64,000 nt of DNA from an uncultured cyanobacterium (GTDB lineage: Bacteria > Cyanobacteriota > Cyanobacteriia > Cyanobacteriales > Nostocaceae), in the NCBI GenBank assembly GCA_903903925.1, contig CAIVAU010000159.1, forward strand, positions 1-64,000, written 5' to 3'. The translations under genes and the position numbers were made by a program. Under the pieces are notes generated by a model that saw only the letters and a program-made list of their open reading frames with translations, was not told the origin of the DNA and did no database searches. Positions 28,196-37,764 of this stretch are shown here, in pieces (the stretch's first letter is position 1; each line of letters begins with the position of its first letter).

Positions 28196-28264
28196 GTTGG
28201 TTGTTGGTTGTTAGTTGTTGGTTGTTAGTTGTTAGTTGTTAGTTGTTAGTTGTTGGTTGTTCTA
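28196..28264. repeat. STRR array (GTTGTTA / GTTGGTT)n
   Basis: Nine to ten tandem heptamers of GTTGTTA and its variant GTTGTTG, immediately before the murI start codon, so it would lie in the murI 5' leader. Confidence 0.92.
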
Positions 28265-28304
28265 ATAACCACTATCCACTAACAACTAACCACTATCCAT
28301 TTCT

Positions 28305-30173
28305 CTACCTTTGCTGCTTTAAGTACTGAAGTATACCATTAGCGATCGCCTCTGCCATCCGATTTTGATATTCTGGGGTTGCTAGCCGAGGATTATCTTC
28401 TGAACCGGTCATATAGCCTGTTTCCACCAGGATCGAGGGCATAGAGCTTTTCCTCAGGACATAGAATCTAGCTTTACGCGTTCCCCGGTCTTTGATGGTA
28501 CCAATGCTTCGGAGAATAGTTCTGCGAACGACTTCAGCCAAATTATAACCGCTGTCGTAATAATAAACTTCCAACCCATTGACATCTGGACGGTTATCAA
28601 TAGAATTAGCGTGAACACTAACAAACAAGTCAGCATGAGCGCGATCTGCTATGTCTACCCGTCCTTGAAGTTCCACAAAAAAGTCAGCATTCCGCGTTAA
28701 GACTGCTTGTATGCCATTTTGTTCCAAAATTGCTGCTATTCTTGCACTAATAGGTAAGACGACATCCTTTTCTAGGAGACCACCGAGACCGGGAGCCCCA
28801 GAGTCTTTACCGCCATGTCCGGGATCAATCACAACAACGACTCGCCCATGAGGAACTGGACGGGATTGTGACTGCGTCGTAGAACCTGGATTCTGAGAGA
28901 TTGATTGTGACAATGGCTGTGGATTTAGTCGTGGGAGGGGAGGTAGAGCTACAGAGGGTGTGAGGAGCGAACGAGTGCGTCGTAATTCTAAAGCTACAAA
29001 CGAGTCACCAATTTGATTGAGTTGCCCGATTTGCACGGACGGCGCTGGTTGGATAAAGATCACAACCGTGCGGGGGTCCTGCTGTTGCAGGCGGACCCGG
29101 ATAATGGGGCTAGTGGAGTTGAAATTAGGCCCTTTAACTGCTGTAGTTAACTTAGCATTGGGTATAGTGATGCGGTACAAACCTGTTGACCTATCCCAGC
29201 CACCACTAGCAATGGATAAATTGCGATCGCCTCTAATGATCAATTGCGTCCCAGTCGGTTCTATTTCCACAGACTGAATCGTGGAGAGTGAGTTGCCAAT
29301 TGATGAAATCGGGCTGGGGATATTGCCTGAGATCGGGCGTGGACTAATGCTTCCGGGAAAAGTGGCAATACCACGAGTTGGCAGAACCACCAAGCCATCG
29401 CTACCACTCATGTTAGCGTGCCAGTCGGGGCTACTTTTGTCAACCCGCAAAGTCATGCGGACAGCAGGTGGTCTGGTTTGCAGTTGGTTGAATTGGACGC
29501 GGTTAACACCGTACTTCTCAATCAGCACATCCCGCTGTACCAAACTTGGTGATAGGGTAGCATTAGCAATATCCACGTAAATAGTACCCTGGTCACGGCT
29601 ACGATTTACCTGAATCTGAGGATTTCCACCATTAGTGCGGAGGAAAAATCCATCTCCTGTGACAACTAAGTTTTGAATTTGAGTTGTTGGTGCTGTAGAG
29701 GCAACAACTCCTCCCCTGTTCACCCCTGGACTTGAGTTATCTGTAAATACACTGTAAATATTTCTTGAAGAGTCGGCTTTCTCGGTTTCTGGTCTTGGTA
29801 ATTGTACCCGCCAACGACTTGCTGTAGACGGGACAAATTTCACCTGTTTGGGATCTAGGGTATAACCAGGATTAAGTTCTACGACGATGCGGGCTGTGCC
29901 TTCGTCAAGTTGACCAACGCGAATAGCGCGAATTGCACCACCGACTGGCTGTGTAAACTGCGGATGTCCAAATACAGTTCCCGGTAAATCAATCACTAGA
30001 CGAGTCGGGTTGAAGATGAGTTGCGCTTGGGGTTGAACATCACCTTCAGTGTTAAATTCTAGTTGGTTTTGGTTGGCATCAAAATGCCAAGATTGCAGTC
30101 TCGCTGCATGAGCAGGTGACGATAGCAAAAATGTTAAAAAAGTACCCGGTAATAATAACCAGTGTAGTTTCAC
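28305..30173 (-). CDS. amiC: Septal N-acetylmuramoyl-L-alanine amidase (AMIN domains), AmiC type
   Basis: 622 aa. Signal peptide (KLHWLLLPGTFLTFLLSSPAHA), two AMIN domains (about 28-120 and 170-380), a Ser/Pro/Gln-rich linker (405-440), and a C-terminal Amidase_3 domain. Zinc ligands and catalytic Glu are visible: DPGHGGKDSGAPG, LLEKDVVLP, FVSVHANSI, ILVETGYMTG. Such enzymes cut the amide between MurNAc and L-Ala. In Nostoc/Anabaena, AmiC enzymes drill the septal nanopores needed for cell-cell communication. Starts with GTG and a strong AGGAGAAAACACT leader shared with its paralogue upstream. Confidence 0.92.
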   Translation of the reverse strand: MKLHWLLLPGTFLTFLLSSPAHAARLQSWHFDANQNQLEFNTEGDVQPQAQLIFNPTRLVIDLPGTVFGHPQFTQPVGGAIRAIRVGQLDEGTARIVVELNPGYTLDPKQVKFVPSTASRWRVQLPRPETEKADSSRNIYSVFTDNSSPGVNRGGVVASTAPTTQIQNLVVTGDGFFLRTNGGNPQIQVNRSRDQGTIYVDIANATLSPSLVQRDVLIEKYGVNRVQFNQLQTRPPAVRMTLRVDKSSPDWHANMSGSDGLVVLPTRGIATFPGSISPRPISGNIPSPISSIGNSLSTIQSVEIEPTGTQLIIRGDRNLSIASGGWDRSTGLYRITIPNAKLTTAVKGPNFNSTSPIIRVRLQQQDPRTVVIFIQPAPSVQIGQLNQIGDSFVALELRRTRSLLTPSVALPPLPRLNPQPLSQSISQNPGSTTQSQSRPVPHGRVVVVIDPGHGGKDSGAPGLGGLLEKDVVLPISARIAAILEQNGIQAVLTRNADFFVELQGRVDIADRAHADLFVSVHANSIDNRPDVNGLEVYYYDSGYNLAEVVRRTILRSIGTIKDRGTRKARFYVLRKSSMPSILVETGYMTGSEDNPRLATPEYQNRMAEAIANGILQYLKQQR

Positions 30174-30467
30174 AGTGTTTTCTCCTGATTTGCATTCATA
30201 GAAACCGTCAATCTGTCAAAACGCCATCACCACTTAAACCTTGGCTTTGATCAGAAAGTTGCGACTGCTGCTGATAATTTTAAATGCCGCATGCATAGTT
30301 ATATACTCTTATAAAGACACAGTTAATGTTGTAAAATACTAGACTACTCTGTGAACTTTTAAAGCAGTTAAACCAGAAAAATTCAGGAAAGCATTCTTAT
30401 TACACCAAGAACGAGCTCACCAGAATTAACTTTAACAGTCAATCCTACTTAATCAGACTATGGGCAG
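30174..30467. other. Spacer between the amidase genes
   Basis: No gene. The first ~45 bases repeat the leader of the upstream paralogue; the rest is AT-rich. Confidence 0.5.
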
Positions 30468-30540
30468 CTAGTACCGCTTGCGTTCGTCAAAAGTCAAAAG
30501 GCTTTTGCCTGTTTGAAAGGGGTATTTTATTTCCATAGGA
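30468..30540. mobile_element. MITE-like palindromic element, copy A (decayed)
   Basis: Begins CTAGTACCGCTTGCG and holds TCAAAAGGCTTTTGCCTGTT and ATTTTATTTCC, matching copy B at 45503-45593. The right terminal repeat is eroded. Confidence 0.55.
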
Positions 30541-30571
30541 ATTGGCAATGAGCGAATTTTGAATTGTTTTG

Positions 30572-32488
30572 TCATCTTCGCCTTAAGTACTGAAGAATAC
30601 CGTGAGCGATCGCTTCTGCCATCTGGTTTTGGTAAAGTGAAGTTTTCAATTTAGCCATATCCTCCCTACCAGTCATATAACCTGTTTCCACTAAAATTGA
30701 GGGCATAGAACTTTTCCTCAGGACATAAAATCTTGCTCGCCGTATACCCCGATCTTTAACATTGACACTTTGAAGAATCCGATTATGAACAACGCGAGCC
30801 AAATCTAAGCCACTGTCGTAGTAATACACTTCCAATCCATTCACATCAGGACGATCCTCACCTGCTGAATTAGCGTGAACACTCACAAATACATCAGCGC
30901 GATCTTGCTCCGCCATGTCTACTCTTCCTTGAAGGGTGACAAAATAATCAGAATTCCGTGTTAATACCACCTGTATACCATTTTGCTGCAAGACCTCTGC
31001 CAGTTTTCTACCTATAGGCAAGACAATATCTTTTTCTTGCGCTCCCCCAATCCCAAGTGCACCGGAGTCTTTACCACCATGTCCAGGATCAACAATAACT
31101 ATGACTCTCCCATGAGATGGGCGCTCAGTTTGGGATAGCAGTGGATTGTCCCTAATTGCTTCTGATGGTAGTGGGTTTGGTCGTGTTAGAGGAGGTAACC
31201 CACCATTAGGAGGTAGTCTTTGAGCCAGAGGTAAAGCTAAGGGGGGTAATAACAGGCGATTACGCCTTAATTCCAAAGCCACGAAAGAGTCACCGCCTTG
31301 GTTGAGTAGCCTAACTTGCACTCCTGGCGCTGGTTCGACAAAAATGACGACTGTGCGGGGGTCTTGCTGTTGGAGACGGACTCGGAGGATGGGACTTTGG
31401 GAATTGAAATCAGGTCCTTTAATTGCTGCTGCTAATTGAGTGTTAGGGATAGTGATACGGAACAGACCAGACGACCTATCCCAACCTCCACGAGCAGATA
31501 AATTGCGATCGCCTCGAATGATCAATTGTGTGCCATTAGGTTCTATTTCTACAGACTGAATTGTGGAGAGTAAGTTGCGGGCATTGAAATTGACTGCACT
31601 GGGAAAAGATCTTGAGTCAGTTTCAGTTTGGTTGCTCCTCATCTTACCTATTTGCCAGTTACCACCTAGGCGATTAGGTAACATCACTAAACCACCACTA
31701 AGGCTTGTACTTGCTTGCCAGTCGGGACTATCTCTGTCAACAAGCATTGTCATACGGACAATAGGGAGTCTTGTTTGCATCTGGGTGAATTGGATGCGGT
31801 TAACACCAAACCGATGAACGGGTATATCTTGTTGTGCGAGACGCGGGGATAAAAATGCATGATCGATGTCCATGAAAATCATTGCCCGATCAGGGCTACG
31901 ATTTACCCGAATATGAGGATTCTCACCCTGAGTGCGAATAAAAAACCCATCTCCTGTCACTTGTAAATTTTCAATTTGAGTTGTCCCTTGGGTGCTGTCG
32001 GCAACTTTTGGGTTTATTGTCAGTAAACTATAACTATTTCTGGTAGAGGAGCCTAGTTGCTGATGAGCGAAATTTCTTGAGGCGGAGTCTACTTTTTCAA
32101 TCTCTGGCTTTGGTAACTGCACTATCCAATGACTAGCTGTTATCCCGACAAATTTGACTTGCTTGGGGTTTAGGGTATAGCCTGGAATGATTTCTACAAT
32201 GATGCGAGATGTTTGTTGGTCAAGCTGCCCAACCCGAATGGCACGAATTGCACCGCCTATCGGCTGTGTGATCTGGGGACGCTCAAATACTGTTCCTGGC
32301 AAATCGATGACTAGACGAGTTGGATTAAAGATCAGTTGTGCCTGAGGTTGAACCGCGCCTTCAGTGTTAATTTCTAATTGGTTTTGATTGGCATCAAAAC
32401 GCCAAGATTGTAGTATCGCTCCATCAGCAGGCAACGATAGCATCAAAAGAGTTACAACAGTACCAGGTAGTAACCAGTGTAGTTTCAC
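30572..32488 (-). CDS. amiC: Second AmiC-type amidase with AMIN domains
   Basis: 638 aa from the GTG at 32488, chosen because it is preceded by the same AGGAGAAAACACT site and continues as KLHWLLPGTVV, exactly like its neighbour; the frame is open to 32545. Signal peptide, two AMIN domains and C-terminal Amidase_3 with DPGHGGKDSGALG, AQEKDIVLP, FVSVHANSAG and ILVETGYMTG. It is clearly a tandem duplicate of the downstream gene with a longer linker (about 435-475). Anabaena carries two such adjacent genes (amiC1, amiC2); which copy is which cannot be decided here. Confidence 0.92.
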   Translation of the reverse strand: MKLHWLLPGTVVTLLMLSLPADGAILQSWRFDANQNQLEINTEGAVQPQAQLIFNPTRLVIDLPGTVFERPQITQPIGGAIRAIRVGQLDQQTSRIIVEIIPGYTLNPKQVKFVGITASHWIVQLPKPEIEKVDSASRNFAHQQLGSSTRNSYSLLTINPKVADSTQGTTQIENLQVTGDGFFIRTQGENPHIRVNRSPDRAMIFMDIDHAFLSPRLAQQDIPVHRFGVNRIQFTQMQTRLPIVRMTMLVDRDSPDWQASTSLSGGLVMLPNRLGGNWQIGKMRSNQTETDSRSFPSAVNFNARNLLSTIQSVEIEPNGTQLIIRGDRNLSARGGWDRSSGLFRITIPNTQLAAAIKGPDFNSQSPILRVRLQQQDPRTVVIFVEPAPGVQVRLLNQGGDSFVALELRRNRLLLPPLALPLAQRLPPNGGLPPLTRPNPLPSEAIRDNPLLSQTERPSHGRVIVIVDPGHGGKDSGALGIGGAQEKDIVLPIGRKLAEVLQQNGIQVVLTRNSDYFVTLQGRVDMAEQDRADVFVSVHANSAGEDRPDVNGLEVYYYDSGLDLARVVHNRILQSVNVKDRGIRRARFYVLRKSSMPSILVETGYMTGREDMAKLKTSLYQNQMAEAIAHGILQYLRRR

Positions 32489-32750
32489 AGTGTTTTCTCC
32501 TGATTTGTATTCATAAAAGCCGTCAATCTGTTCAAGCGTGGGCAAATCCTCCCATCATCATCACCCAAAACTTAGCTTTGATAAGAAAGCCACAAATGAG
32601 GCGGCTTCTACTGCTGATACTGCTGCTTTGGAATTAGCTAATAGTGTCAAATTTTAGCATGTCCTTGATAATTTTCTCTGCCTTTATGCCATTTTGAATT
32701 AGTTAACTGTTGACTGCTGACTGTTAACTGTTCGGTGTGAACAGTTAACA

Positions 32751-34172
32751 CTACTCCTCAACTTTTGGGGTGACTTCTAGAGTCTCTTGTGCATTGGAAC
32801 CATAAACTAAGAGTTGCTCTTGTGCGATCGCCAGTAGTTTTGGTTCTGGAAATACAAACCGTAATAAGGGAGGGGCTAAAAAGGTTGTGAGAATTACCAT
32901 CATGATAATTGCTGCCTCTAGTGGTTTGGAGAGAATGCCGGTGGAGGAACCGATACCAAGGAACACTAATCCAACCTCGCCCCGAGGAATCATCCCCACA
33001 CCAATTGCCAAACGGTTGATTTGGGGTTGACCATAAACGCTCAAGCCTGTAACGACTTTTCCTAAGATGGCGACTACGATGAGAAAAATTGCCATCATTA
33101 GACCTTCTCTATTACTAGGAACCGCTGGGTTCAACACTCCCAAATCTGTTTTTGCTCCAACAGTCACAAAAAAAATCGGCACTAGCATATCGGCTATCGG
33201 CACGACTTGCTTTTGCAACTCTTTGCGCTTATCCGTCTCCTCTAGAACTAACCCAGCAGCAAAAGCTCCTAGAATTGCTTCTAACTGAATGATAACAGCA
33301 AGGTATGCCATGACAAAGGCGAAGATGAATGCTGGTATCACTAGTTCACCGCGTGTTTTCAGTTGATCGACGATCGCGACGAAAGACTTATTGAAAAGAT
33401 TGCCCAGTGCGATCGCACCCAATAGGAAACAGGTAGCACTGATCATCAGATAAACAACTTTACCTACATCAACAGCACCATCTTTAGCAAGGCTTGCCAC
33501 CACGGCTAAAACAATAATCCCCAAAACATCGTCAATGACAGCCGCGCCCAAAATAATCTGTCCTTCTTTAGAATTGAGACACCCTAGTTCTGACAGCACC
33601 CTAGAAGTAATCCCAATACTCGTTGCGGTCAGCGCTGCGCCAGCAAAAATTGCTGGAACAGCACTCACCCCAAACAAAGTCATCAACCCTGCTGTCCCAG
33701 CTGCAAAAGGTGTTACGACTCCCACCACGGCCACGATAGTCGCCTGTATCCCAACTGCCATTAAGTCTTTAAGGTTTGACTCTAAACCAATTTCAAATAG
33801 CAGAATAATGACACCCAGTTCTGCCAAAACCGACATAACCTGTGACTGTATAGTAAAGACAGCATCTGTGGTGTCAGAACTTAAACCTGCAGTAGTTTGG
33901 AGAAAGGTCATGATCAAAGAGATAGAACTATCTGCCCCTTCTTCTGGCATTACCAACAGATGTAGAACAGATACCCCTACGATGACGCCAGCGACAAGTT
34001 CGCCCAAAACAGGCGGGAAACCCACACGATTCGAGAACTCTCCACCAATTTTGCTAGCAAAGTAAATGACCACTAAATTTAGCAAGACAGCTGCTACCAC
34101 CAGTGAACTCTCTGCTGTTGCTGGTGTGGTTGCTAACATGGGTAATGAGGATTTTATGAGATCTAACTGCAT
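32751..34172 (-). CDS. Cation:proton antiporter, CPA2 family (NhaS3/NapA-like)
   Basis: 473 aa from the ATG at 34172. About a dozen hydrophobic helices; LGELVAGVIVGVSVLH near 55 and GAAVIDDVLGIIVLAVV near 210 with the adjacent Asp pair typical of electrogenic Na+/H+ antiporters of the NapA/NhaS3 type. GMIPRGEVGLVFLGIG near 415 is another family landmark. It probably exports Na+ or imports K+ with proton exchange in the plasma or thylakoid membrane. The C-terminus is short, without the TrkA domain of KefB-like proteins. It follows the EVE gene after about 46 bases. Confidence 0.88.
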   Translation of the reverse strand: MQLDLIKSSLPMLATTPATAESSLVVAAVLLNLVVIYFASKIGGEFSNRVGFPPVLGELVAGVIVGVSVLHLLVMPEEGADSSISLIMTFLQTTAGLSSDTTDAVFTIQSQVMSVLAELGVIILLFEIGLESNLKDLMAVGIQATIVAVVGVVTPFAAGTAGLMTLFGVSAVPAIFAGAALTATSIGITSRVLSELGCLNSKEGQIILGAAVIDDVLGIIVLAVVASLAKDGAVDVGKVVYLMISATCFLLGAIALGNLFNKSFVAIVDQLKTRGELVIPAFIFAFVMAYLAVIIQLEAILGAFAAGLVLEETDKRKELQKQVVPIADMLVPIFFVTVGAKTDLGVLNPAVPSNREGLMMAIFLIVVAILGKVVTGLSVYGQPQINRLAIGVGMIPRGEVGLVFLGIGSSTGILSKPLEAAIIMMVILTTFLAPPLLRFVFPEPKLLAIAQEQLLVYGSNAQETLEVTPKVEE

Positions 34173-34218
34173 TGGTTCTGTGGATATCCTTCTCCTTAAT
34201 TTACCTAACAACTGACAA

Positions 34219-34635
34219 CTAACGGTTGCTGTCACCTGCTAACTCGAGAAGGCGCTGCCAGTGGAACTCTGAAACTGGCACTATAGATAACCTGGGAAGC
34301 CGCACTAAATCAAAGTTCTCAAAGTTTTCATCTTGTTTGATTTGAGCCAAACTGACGGGTTGATGCACTTTTCGTAGTGCTTGTACATCAACAACGACCC
34401 GTTTTGGATCATCTAATTTGGGGTCGGCGTATGGTTGACTGACTACCTCTGCGATACCTATAACTCGCCGCTCTTTGCCAGTGTGATAAATTAATGCCAA
34501 GTCATTCAGTAGTATTGTACGTAGATGCTTAAGTGCTAAAGTATTGCTGACTCCATCCCAAATTGTACGGCGATCGCGCTCTAAATCACTGTATGAGTAA
34601 TTTTCTGGTTCGGTTTTCAGTAGCCAATATGCCAT
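34219..34635 (-). CDS. EVE-domain protein
   Basis: 138 aa, a single EVE domain: MAYWLLKTEPENYSYSDLERDRRTIWDGVSNTLALKHLRTI at the start, YHTGKERRVIGIAEV in the middle, VDVQALRKVHQPVSLAQIK and the final LSIVPVSEFHWQRL. EVE is a PUA-like fold, proposed to bind modified bases in DNA or RNA. Short complete protein of the usual size. It lies upstream of the antiporter gene on the same strand. Confidence 0.92.
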   Translation of the reverse strand: MAYWLLKTEPENYSYSDLERDRRTIWDGVSNTLALKHLRTILLNDLALIYHTGKERRVIGIAEVVSQPYADPKLDDPKRVVVDVQALRKVHQPVSLAQIKQDENFENFDLVRLPRLSIVPVSEFHWQRLLELAGDSNR

Positions 34636-34643
34636 AAAAGAAT

Positions 34644-34714
<71 letters not shown>

Positions 34715-34819
34715 AACAAAGACTTTGTGTTTAGATTCTGGACAAAAGTATTGTACTTCACTTACTTGCAATCTGCGGTATTTAAACCGATTATTGATAC
34801 TGTAATTTTTTAGAATTTT

Positions 34820-35653
34820 ATGAATGAAGCCACTTTAGCTAATTTTCATACTAAATCACATTCAAAGATCAAAAGGACTTTTAGAGCAGGGGAGACGCCT
34901 GTCCTACATTTAAATGCAACTCGATATTATTTAAATGTTGGGAACTTTTGGAAAACTTTAGCTGTCTCCCTACTTGTTTGTGTGAGCTTCACCCAGCCTG
35001 TGTTGGCGCAGGAGAAAGAGAAAGTGTTGCGAATCCTCACTGTCAATGGTCGCAGAGTTGAAGCAATTCCAACCACTTTGTCTCAAATTAATTTAGGGGT
35101 AGAGGTTCAAGGCAAAACAGCACAAGAGGTACAAAAAGAGGCTGCTCAAAGAGCATCATCTATAGTTGCTCTGCTCAAGAGTCGCAATGTAGAAAAATTA
35201 CAAACTACAGGAATTAACCTTAATCCAGTTTATAGCAACAACAACAATAATGTGCAACGTATCACAGGATACTCGGCTACCAACACCGTAAGTTTTCGGA
35301 TTATTACTGATCGATCTGGTACTATATTAGATGAAGCTGTCAAAGCTGGTGCGACCAGGATTGACAGTATTAGTTTTATCGCTAGTGACCAGGCGATCGC
35401 ACAGGCTCAAAAACAAGCACTTCAAGAAGCTACCCAAGACGCTCAACAGCAGGCTGAAGCCGTTTTGAGTAAATTGGGTCTTAAGCCAAAAGAAGTAGTA
35501 AGCATTCAAGTTAATGGTGCGAGTGTACCCCCACCACAACCCGTTCTACGTACTGCAGCGGTACCCAAGTTTGCAACACAAGATGCTTCCACCCCTATCA
35601 TTGGTGGCGAGCAGCAGGTGGAAGCATCGGTAACGTTGCAAATTAGTTATTGA
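34820..35653 (+). CDS. SIMPL-domain (DUF541) periplasmic protein
   Basis: 277 aa. A hydrophobic signal segment (LAVSLLVCVSFTQPVLA) is preceded by an unusually long N-terminal stretch of about 45 residues, so the true start may be a non-standard codon further in; no good alternative is visible. The mature part is a single SIMPL/DUF541 domain: ILTVNGRRVEAIPTTLSQINLGVEVQGKTAQEVQKEAAQRASSIV, GYSATNTVSFRI, and A-rich helix ALQEATQDAQQQAEAVLSKLG. Function of the family is poorly known (oxidative stress, outer-membrane context). Confidence 0.78.
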   Translation: MNEATLANFHTKSHSKIKRTFRAGETPVLHLNATRYYLNVGNFWKTLAVSLLVCVSFTQPVLAQEKEKVLRILTVNGRRVEAIPTTLSQINLGVEVQGKTAQEVQKEAAQRASSIVALLKSRNVEKLQTTGINLNPVYSNNNNNVQRITGYSATNTVSFRIITDRSGTILDEAVKAGATRIDSISFIASDQAIAQAQKQALQEATQDAQQQAEAVLSKLGLKPKEVVSIQVNGASVPPPQPVLRTAAVPKFATQDASTPIIGGEQQVEASVTLQISY

Positions 35654-35728
35654 CTGGGGACTGGGGACTGGGGACTGGGGACTGGGGACTGGGGACTGGG
35701 GACTGGGGACTGGGGACTGGGGACTGGG
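35652..35728. repeat. STRR array, eleven copies of GACTGGG
   Basis: Eleven perfect heptamers (77 bp) starting right at the stop codon of the SIMPL gene. GACTGGG repeats contain no stop codon in any frame on either strand, so they create a false Pro/Ser/Val-rich frame on the minus strand. Confidence 0.98.
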
Positions 35729-35777
35729 TAGTAGTGAGAAACACTCAGATACCGAGAATTGCCAATTTATACCCCCC

Positions 35778-35815
35778 GCTCCCTGCTCCCTGCTAAGAGC
35801 TCCCTGCTCCCTCTT
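35778..35815. repeat. STRR-type repeat (gctccctgctaagag)
   Basis: CTCCCTGCTCCCTGCTAAGAGCTCCCTGCTCCCTC abuts the ssb stop. Same family as 17280 and 27299. Confidence 0.8.
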
Positions 35816-36176
35816 AGAAATGCTCCGGACTGTTATCCATCTCAGTGTCTTGATCTCGCTTGGAGCCCAAGAGATCCAGCCTCTCCACACGGATCACAGG
35901 TCTAGAGCGATTGGTTCCGGTAGTGCGGTCTTGCCAATGTTCAAACTTTAAAGAACCCGAGACCCCAATCAAACTACCCTTACGAACGTAATTTCCAGCA
36001 ACTTCAGCAGTTTTGCCCCATAATTCCAAATTAAACCAATCTGGTTGATCGCTATTACGGGTTCTACGAGCCACAGCTAGAGTCATTTTACACACAACGC
36101 TACCGGAATCCTGGAAATATTTTACTTCAGGGTCGCCGCCTACACGACCAACTAGAATGACAAGATTTATACTCAT
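35814..36176 (-). CDS. ssb: Single-stranded DNA-binding protein (short form)
   Basis: 120-aa OB-fold SSB: MSINLVILVGRVGGDPEVKYFQDSGSVVCKMTLAV, DQPDWFNLELWGKTAEVAGNYVRKGSLIGVSGSLK. It lacks the long Gly/Pro linker and the acidic DDDIPF-type tip of bacterial SSB, ending instead in DTEMDNSPEHF, as known for the short SSBs of Anabaena. Divergently oriented to mreB with a 350-bp shared upstream region. Confidence 0.9.
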   Translation of the reverse strand: MSINLVILVGRVGGDPEVKYFQDSGSVVCKMTLAVARRTRNSDQPDWFNLELWGKTAEVAGNYVRKGSLIGVSGSLKFEHWQDRTTGTNRSRPVIRVERLDLLGSKRDQDTEMDNSPEHF

Positions 36177-36524
36177 ATAGGTTGTCTCTCAGTACATGTG
36201 TACTTGTTAATTTCGATTTTCATCATAGCGAATTCTGAAACTCTGGCGAAAATGTTAATTGAATCACAATTATAATTACTGAGAAGGGTAATCAAAGTTA
36301 CTTTCTTATACCGCAAAAAACATGCGAATATACAGATGCCAATGGAAAATATAAAGAAAACAATAAAAATATAAGACAGGGTTAAGATTGCGGAAAGATC
36401 TATAAAAAGGTCGTCTTGTTTACTAGACTCAGGTCGAAAAACGTAATAAAATCCAGCACAATTCTATCTTTCGGTAGTAGTCAGAAGTAGTCAAAATTAT
36501 TGCAAATAGGGGGCGTGGAAAAGC
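36177..36524. other. ssb-mreB divergent promoter region
   Basis: 348 bp, AT-rich, no gene. It must hold promoters for both genes; I see no clear operator. Confidence 0.5.
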
Positions 36525-37568
36525 GTGGGTATTTTTAGTAGGTTTTCTTTATCTCGAGATATGGGTATCGACCTCGGTACTGCTAACACTCTTGTATATG
36601 TATCAGGTAAAGGCATTGTTCTTCAAGAACCTTCAGTAGTTGCCATTGATCAAAACGAAAAGGTAGCACTGGCGGTAGGAGAAGAGGCAAAAAAAATGCT
36701 CGGTCGGACACCCGGAAATGTGATTGCCCTGCGCCCGTTGCGCGATGGTGTCATTGCTGATTTCGATACAGCCGAACTGATGCTGAAACACTTTATCCAG
36801 CGAGTTAATGAAGGCAGATCTTTAGTATTACCACGAATTGTGATTGGCATTCCCAGTGGAGTCACAGGGGTAGAAAGGCGAGCTGTGATGGACGCTGCTA
36901 CTCAAGCAGGGGCAAGAGAAGTTTACTTAATTGATGAGCCTGTAGCAGCGGCTATTGGCGCGGGACTACCTGTTGCTGAACCAACTGGCAATATGATCAT
37001 TGATATTGGAGGTGGTACAACAGAAGTGGCAGTCCTCAGCCTTCAGGGTACGGTGATCAGTGAATCAGTACGCATCGCTGGGGATGAACTGACTGAAGGG
37101 ATCATGCATTACATGAGAAAAGTGCACAACCTAGTCATTGGGGAGCGTACTGCGGAGGACATCAAAATTCGGATTGGTTCTGCCTATCCTACTATGGATA
37201 ACGACGATGCCATGATGGAAGTGCGAGGCTTACACCTGCTTTCTGGTCTACCGCGAACTGTGTCAATCAAAGGCCCAGAAATTCGTGAAAGTATGTCAGA
37301 ACCGCTGTCAGTCATTGTTGAAGCAGTGAAGCGGACACTAGAACGCACACCTCCAGAACTAGCAGCAGACATTATTGACCGAGGCATTATGTTAGCTGGT
37401 GGTGGAGCTTTGCTCAAAGGGATAGACACTCTAATCAGTCATGAAACAGGAATTGTCACACATATTGCAGCTGACCCTTTGAGCTGTGTTGTCTTGGGAA
37501 CGGGTCGAGTGTTAGAAAATTTCAAGCAGTTGGAAAGAGTCTTCAGCGGACGTTCTCGGAATATGTAG
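36525..37568 (+). CDS. mreB: Rod-shape determining actin MreB
   Basis: 347 aa actin homologue that guides lateral peptidoglycan synthesis. Phosphate loop 1 DLGTANTLVYVSGKGIVLQEPSVVAI (about 17-42), phosphate 2 MIIDIGGGTTEVAV near 160, and the adenosine motif IMLAGGGALLKGI near 290. The start is a GTG at 36525, giving the usual N-terminus MGIFSRFSLSRDMGIDLG. First gene of mreB-mreC-mreD. Confidence 0.96.
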   Translation: MGIFSRFSLSRDMGIDLGTANTLVYVSGKGIVLQEPSVVAIDQNEKVALAVGEEAKKMLGRTPGNVIALRPLRDGVIADFDTAELMLKHFIQRVNEGRSLVLPRIVIGIPSGVTGVERRAVMDAATQAGAREVYLIDEPVAAAIGAGLPVAEPTGNMIIDIGGGTTEVAVLSLQGTVISESVRIAGDELTEGIMHYMRKVHNLVIGERTAEDIKIRIGSAYPTMDNDDAMMEVRGLHLLSGLPRTVSIKGPEIRESMSEPLSVIVEAVKRTLERTPPELAADIIDRGIMLAGGGALLKGIDTLISHETGIVTHIAADPLSCVVLGTGRVLENFKQLERVFSGRSRNM

Positions 37569-37764
37569 CAATTATAAGATTTCAGATATTGGATTCTATC
37601 GGCAATCCAATATCTATTCTATACTAAAAACGGCTGGGAGCTTTACTTTTCAATGATTGTCAAAAGCCTTATTACGTAACGCTTACAGCCTATTGTCAAA
37701 AGTCTAGCTATTAGCCGTTTGCAGTATATCTATAAGTTAATTTACGTTTATCTTGAGGAATATT

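Noticed and set aside
33535-34065. 176-codon plus-strand frame inside the antiporter gene
   Set aside because: Antisense shadow of a well-conserved membrane protein; low-complexity Ala/Thr/Ile composition.
35546-35890. 114-codon minus-strand frame rich in Pro/Ser/Val
   Set aside because: It is produced by the stop-free (GACTGGG)11 array and overlaps ssb and the SIMPL gene.
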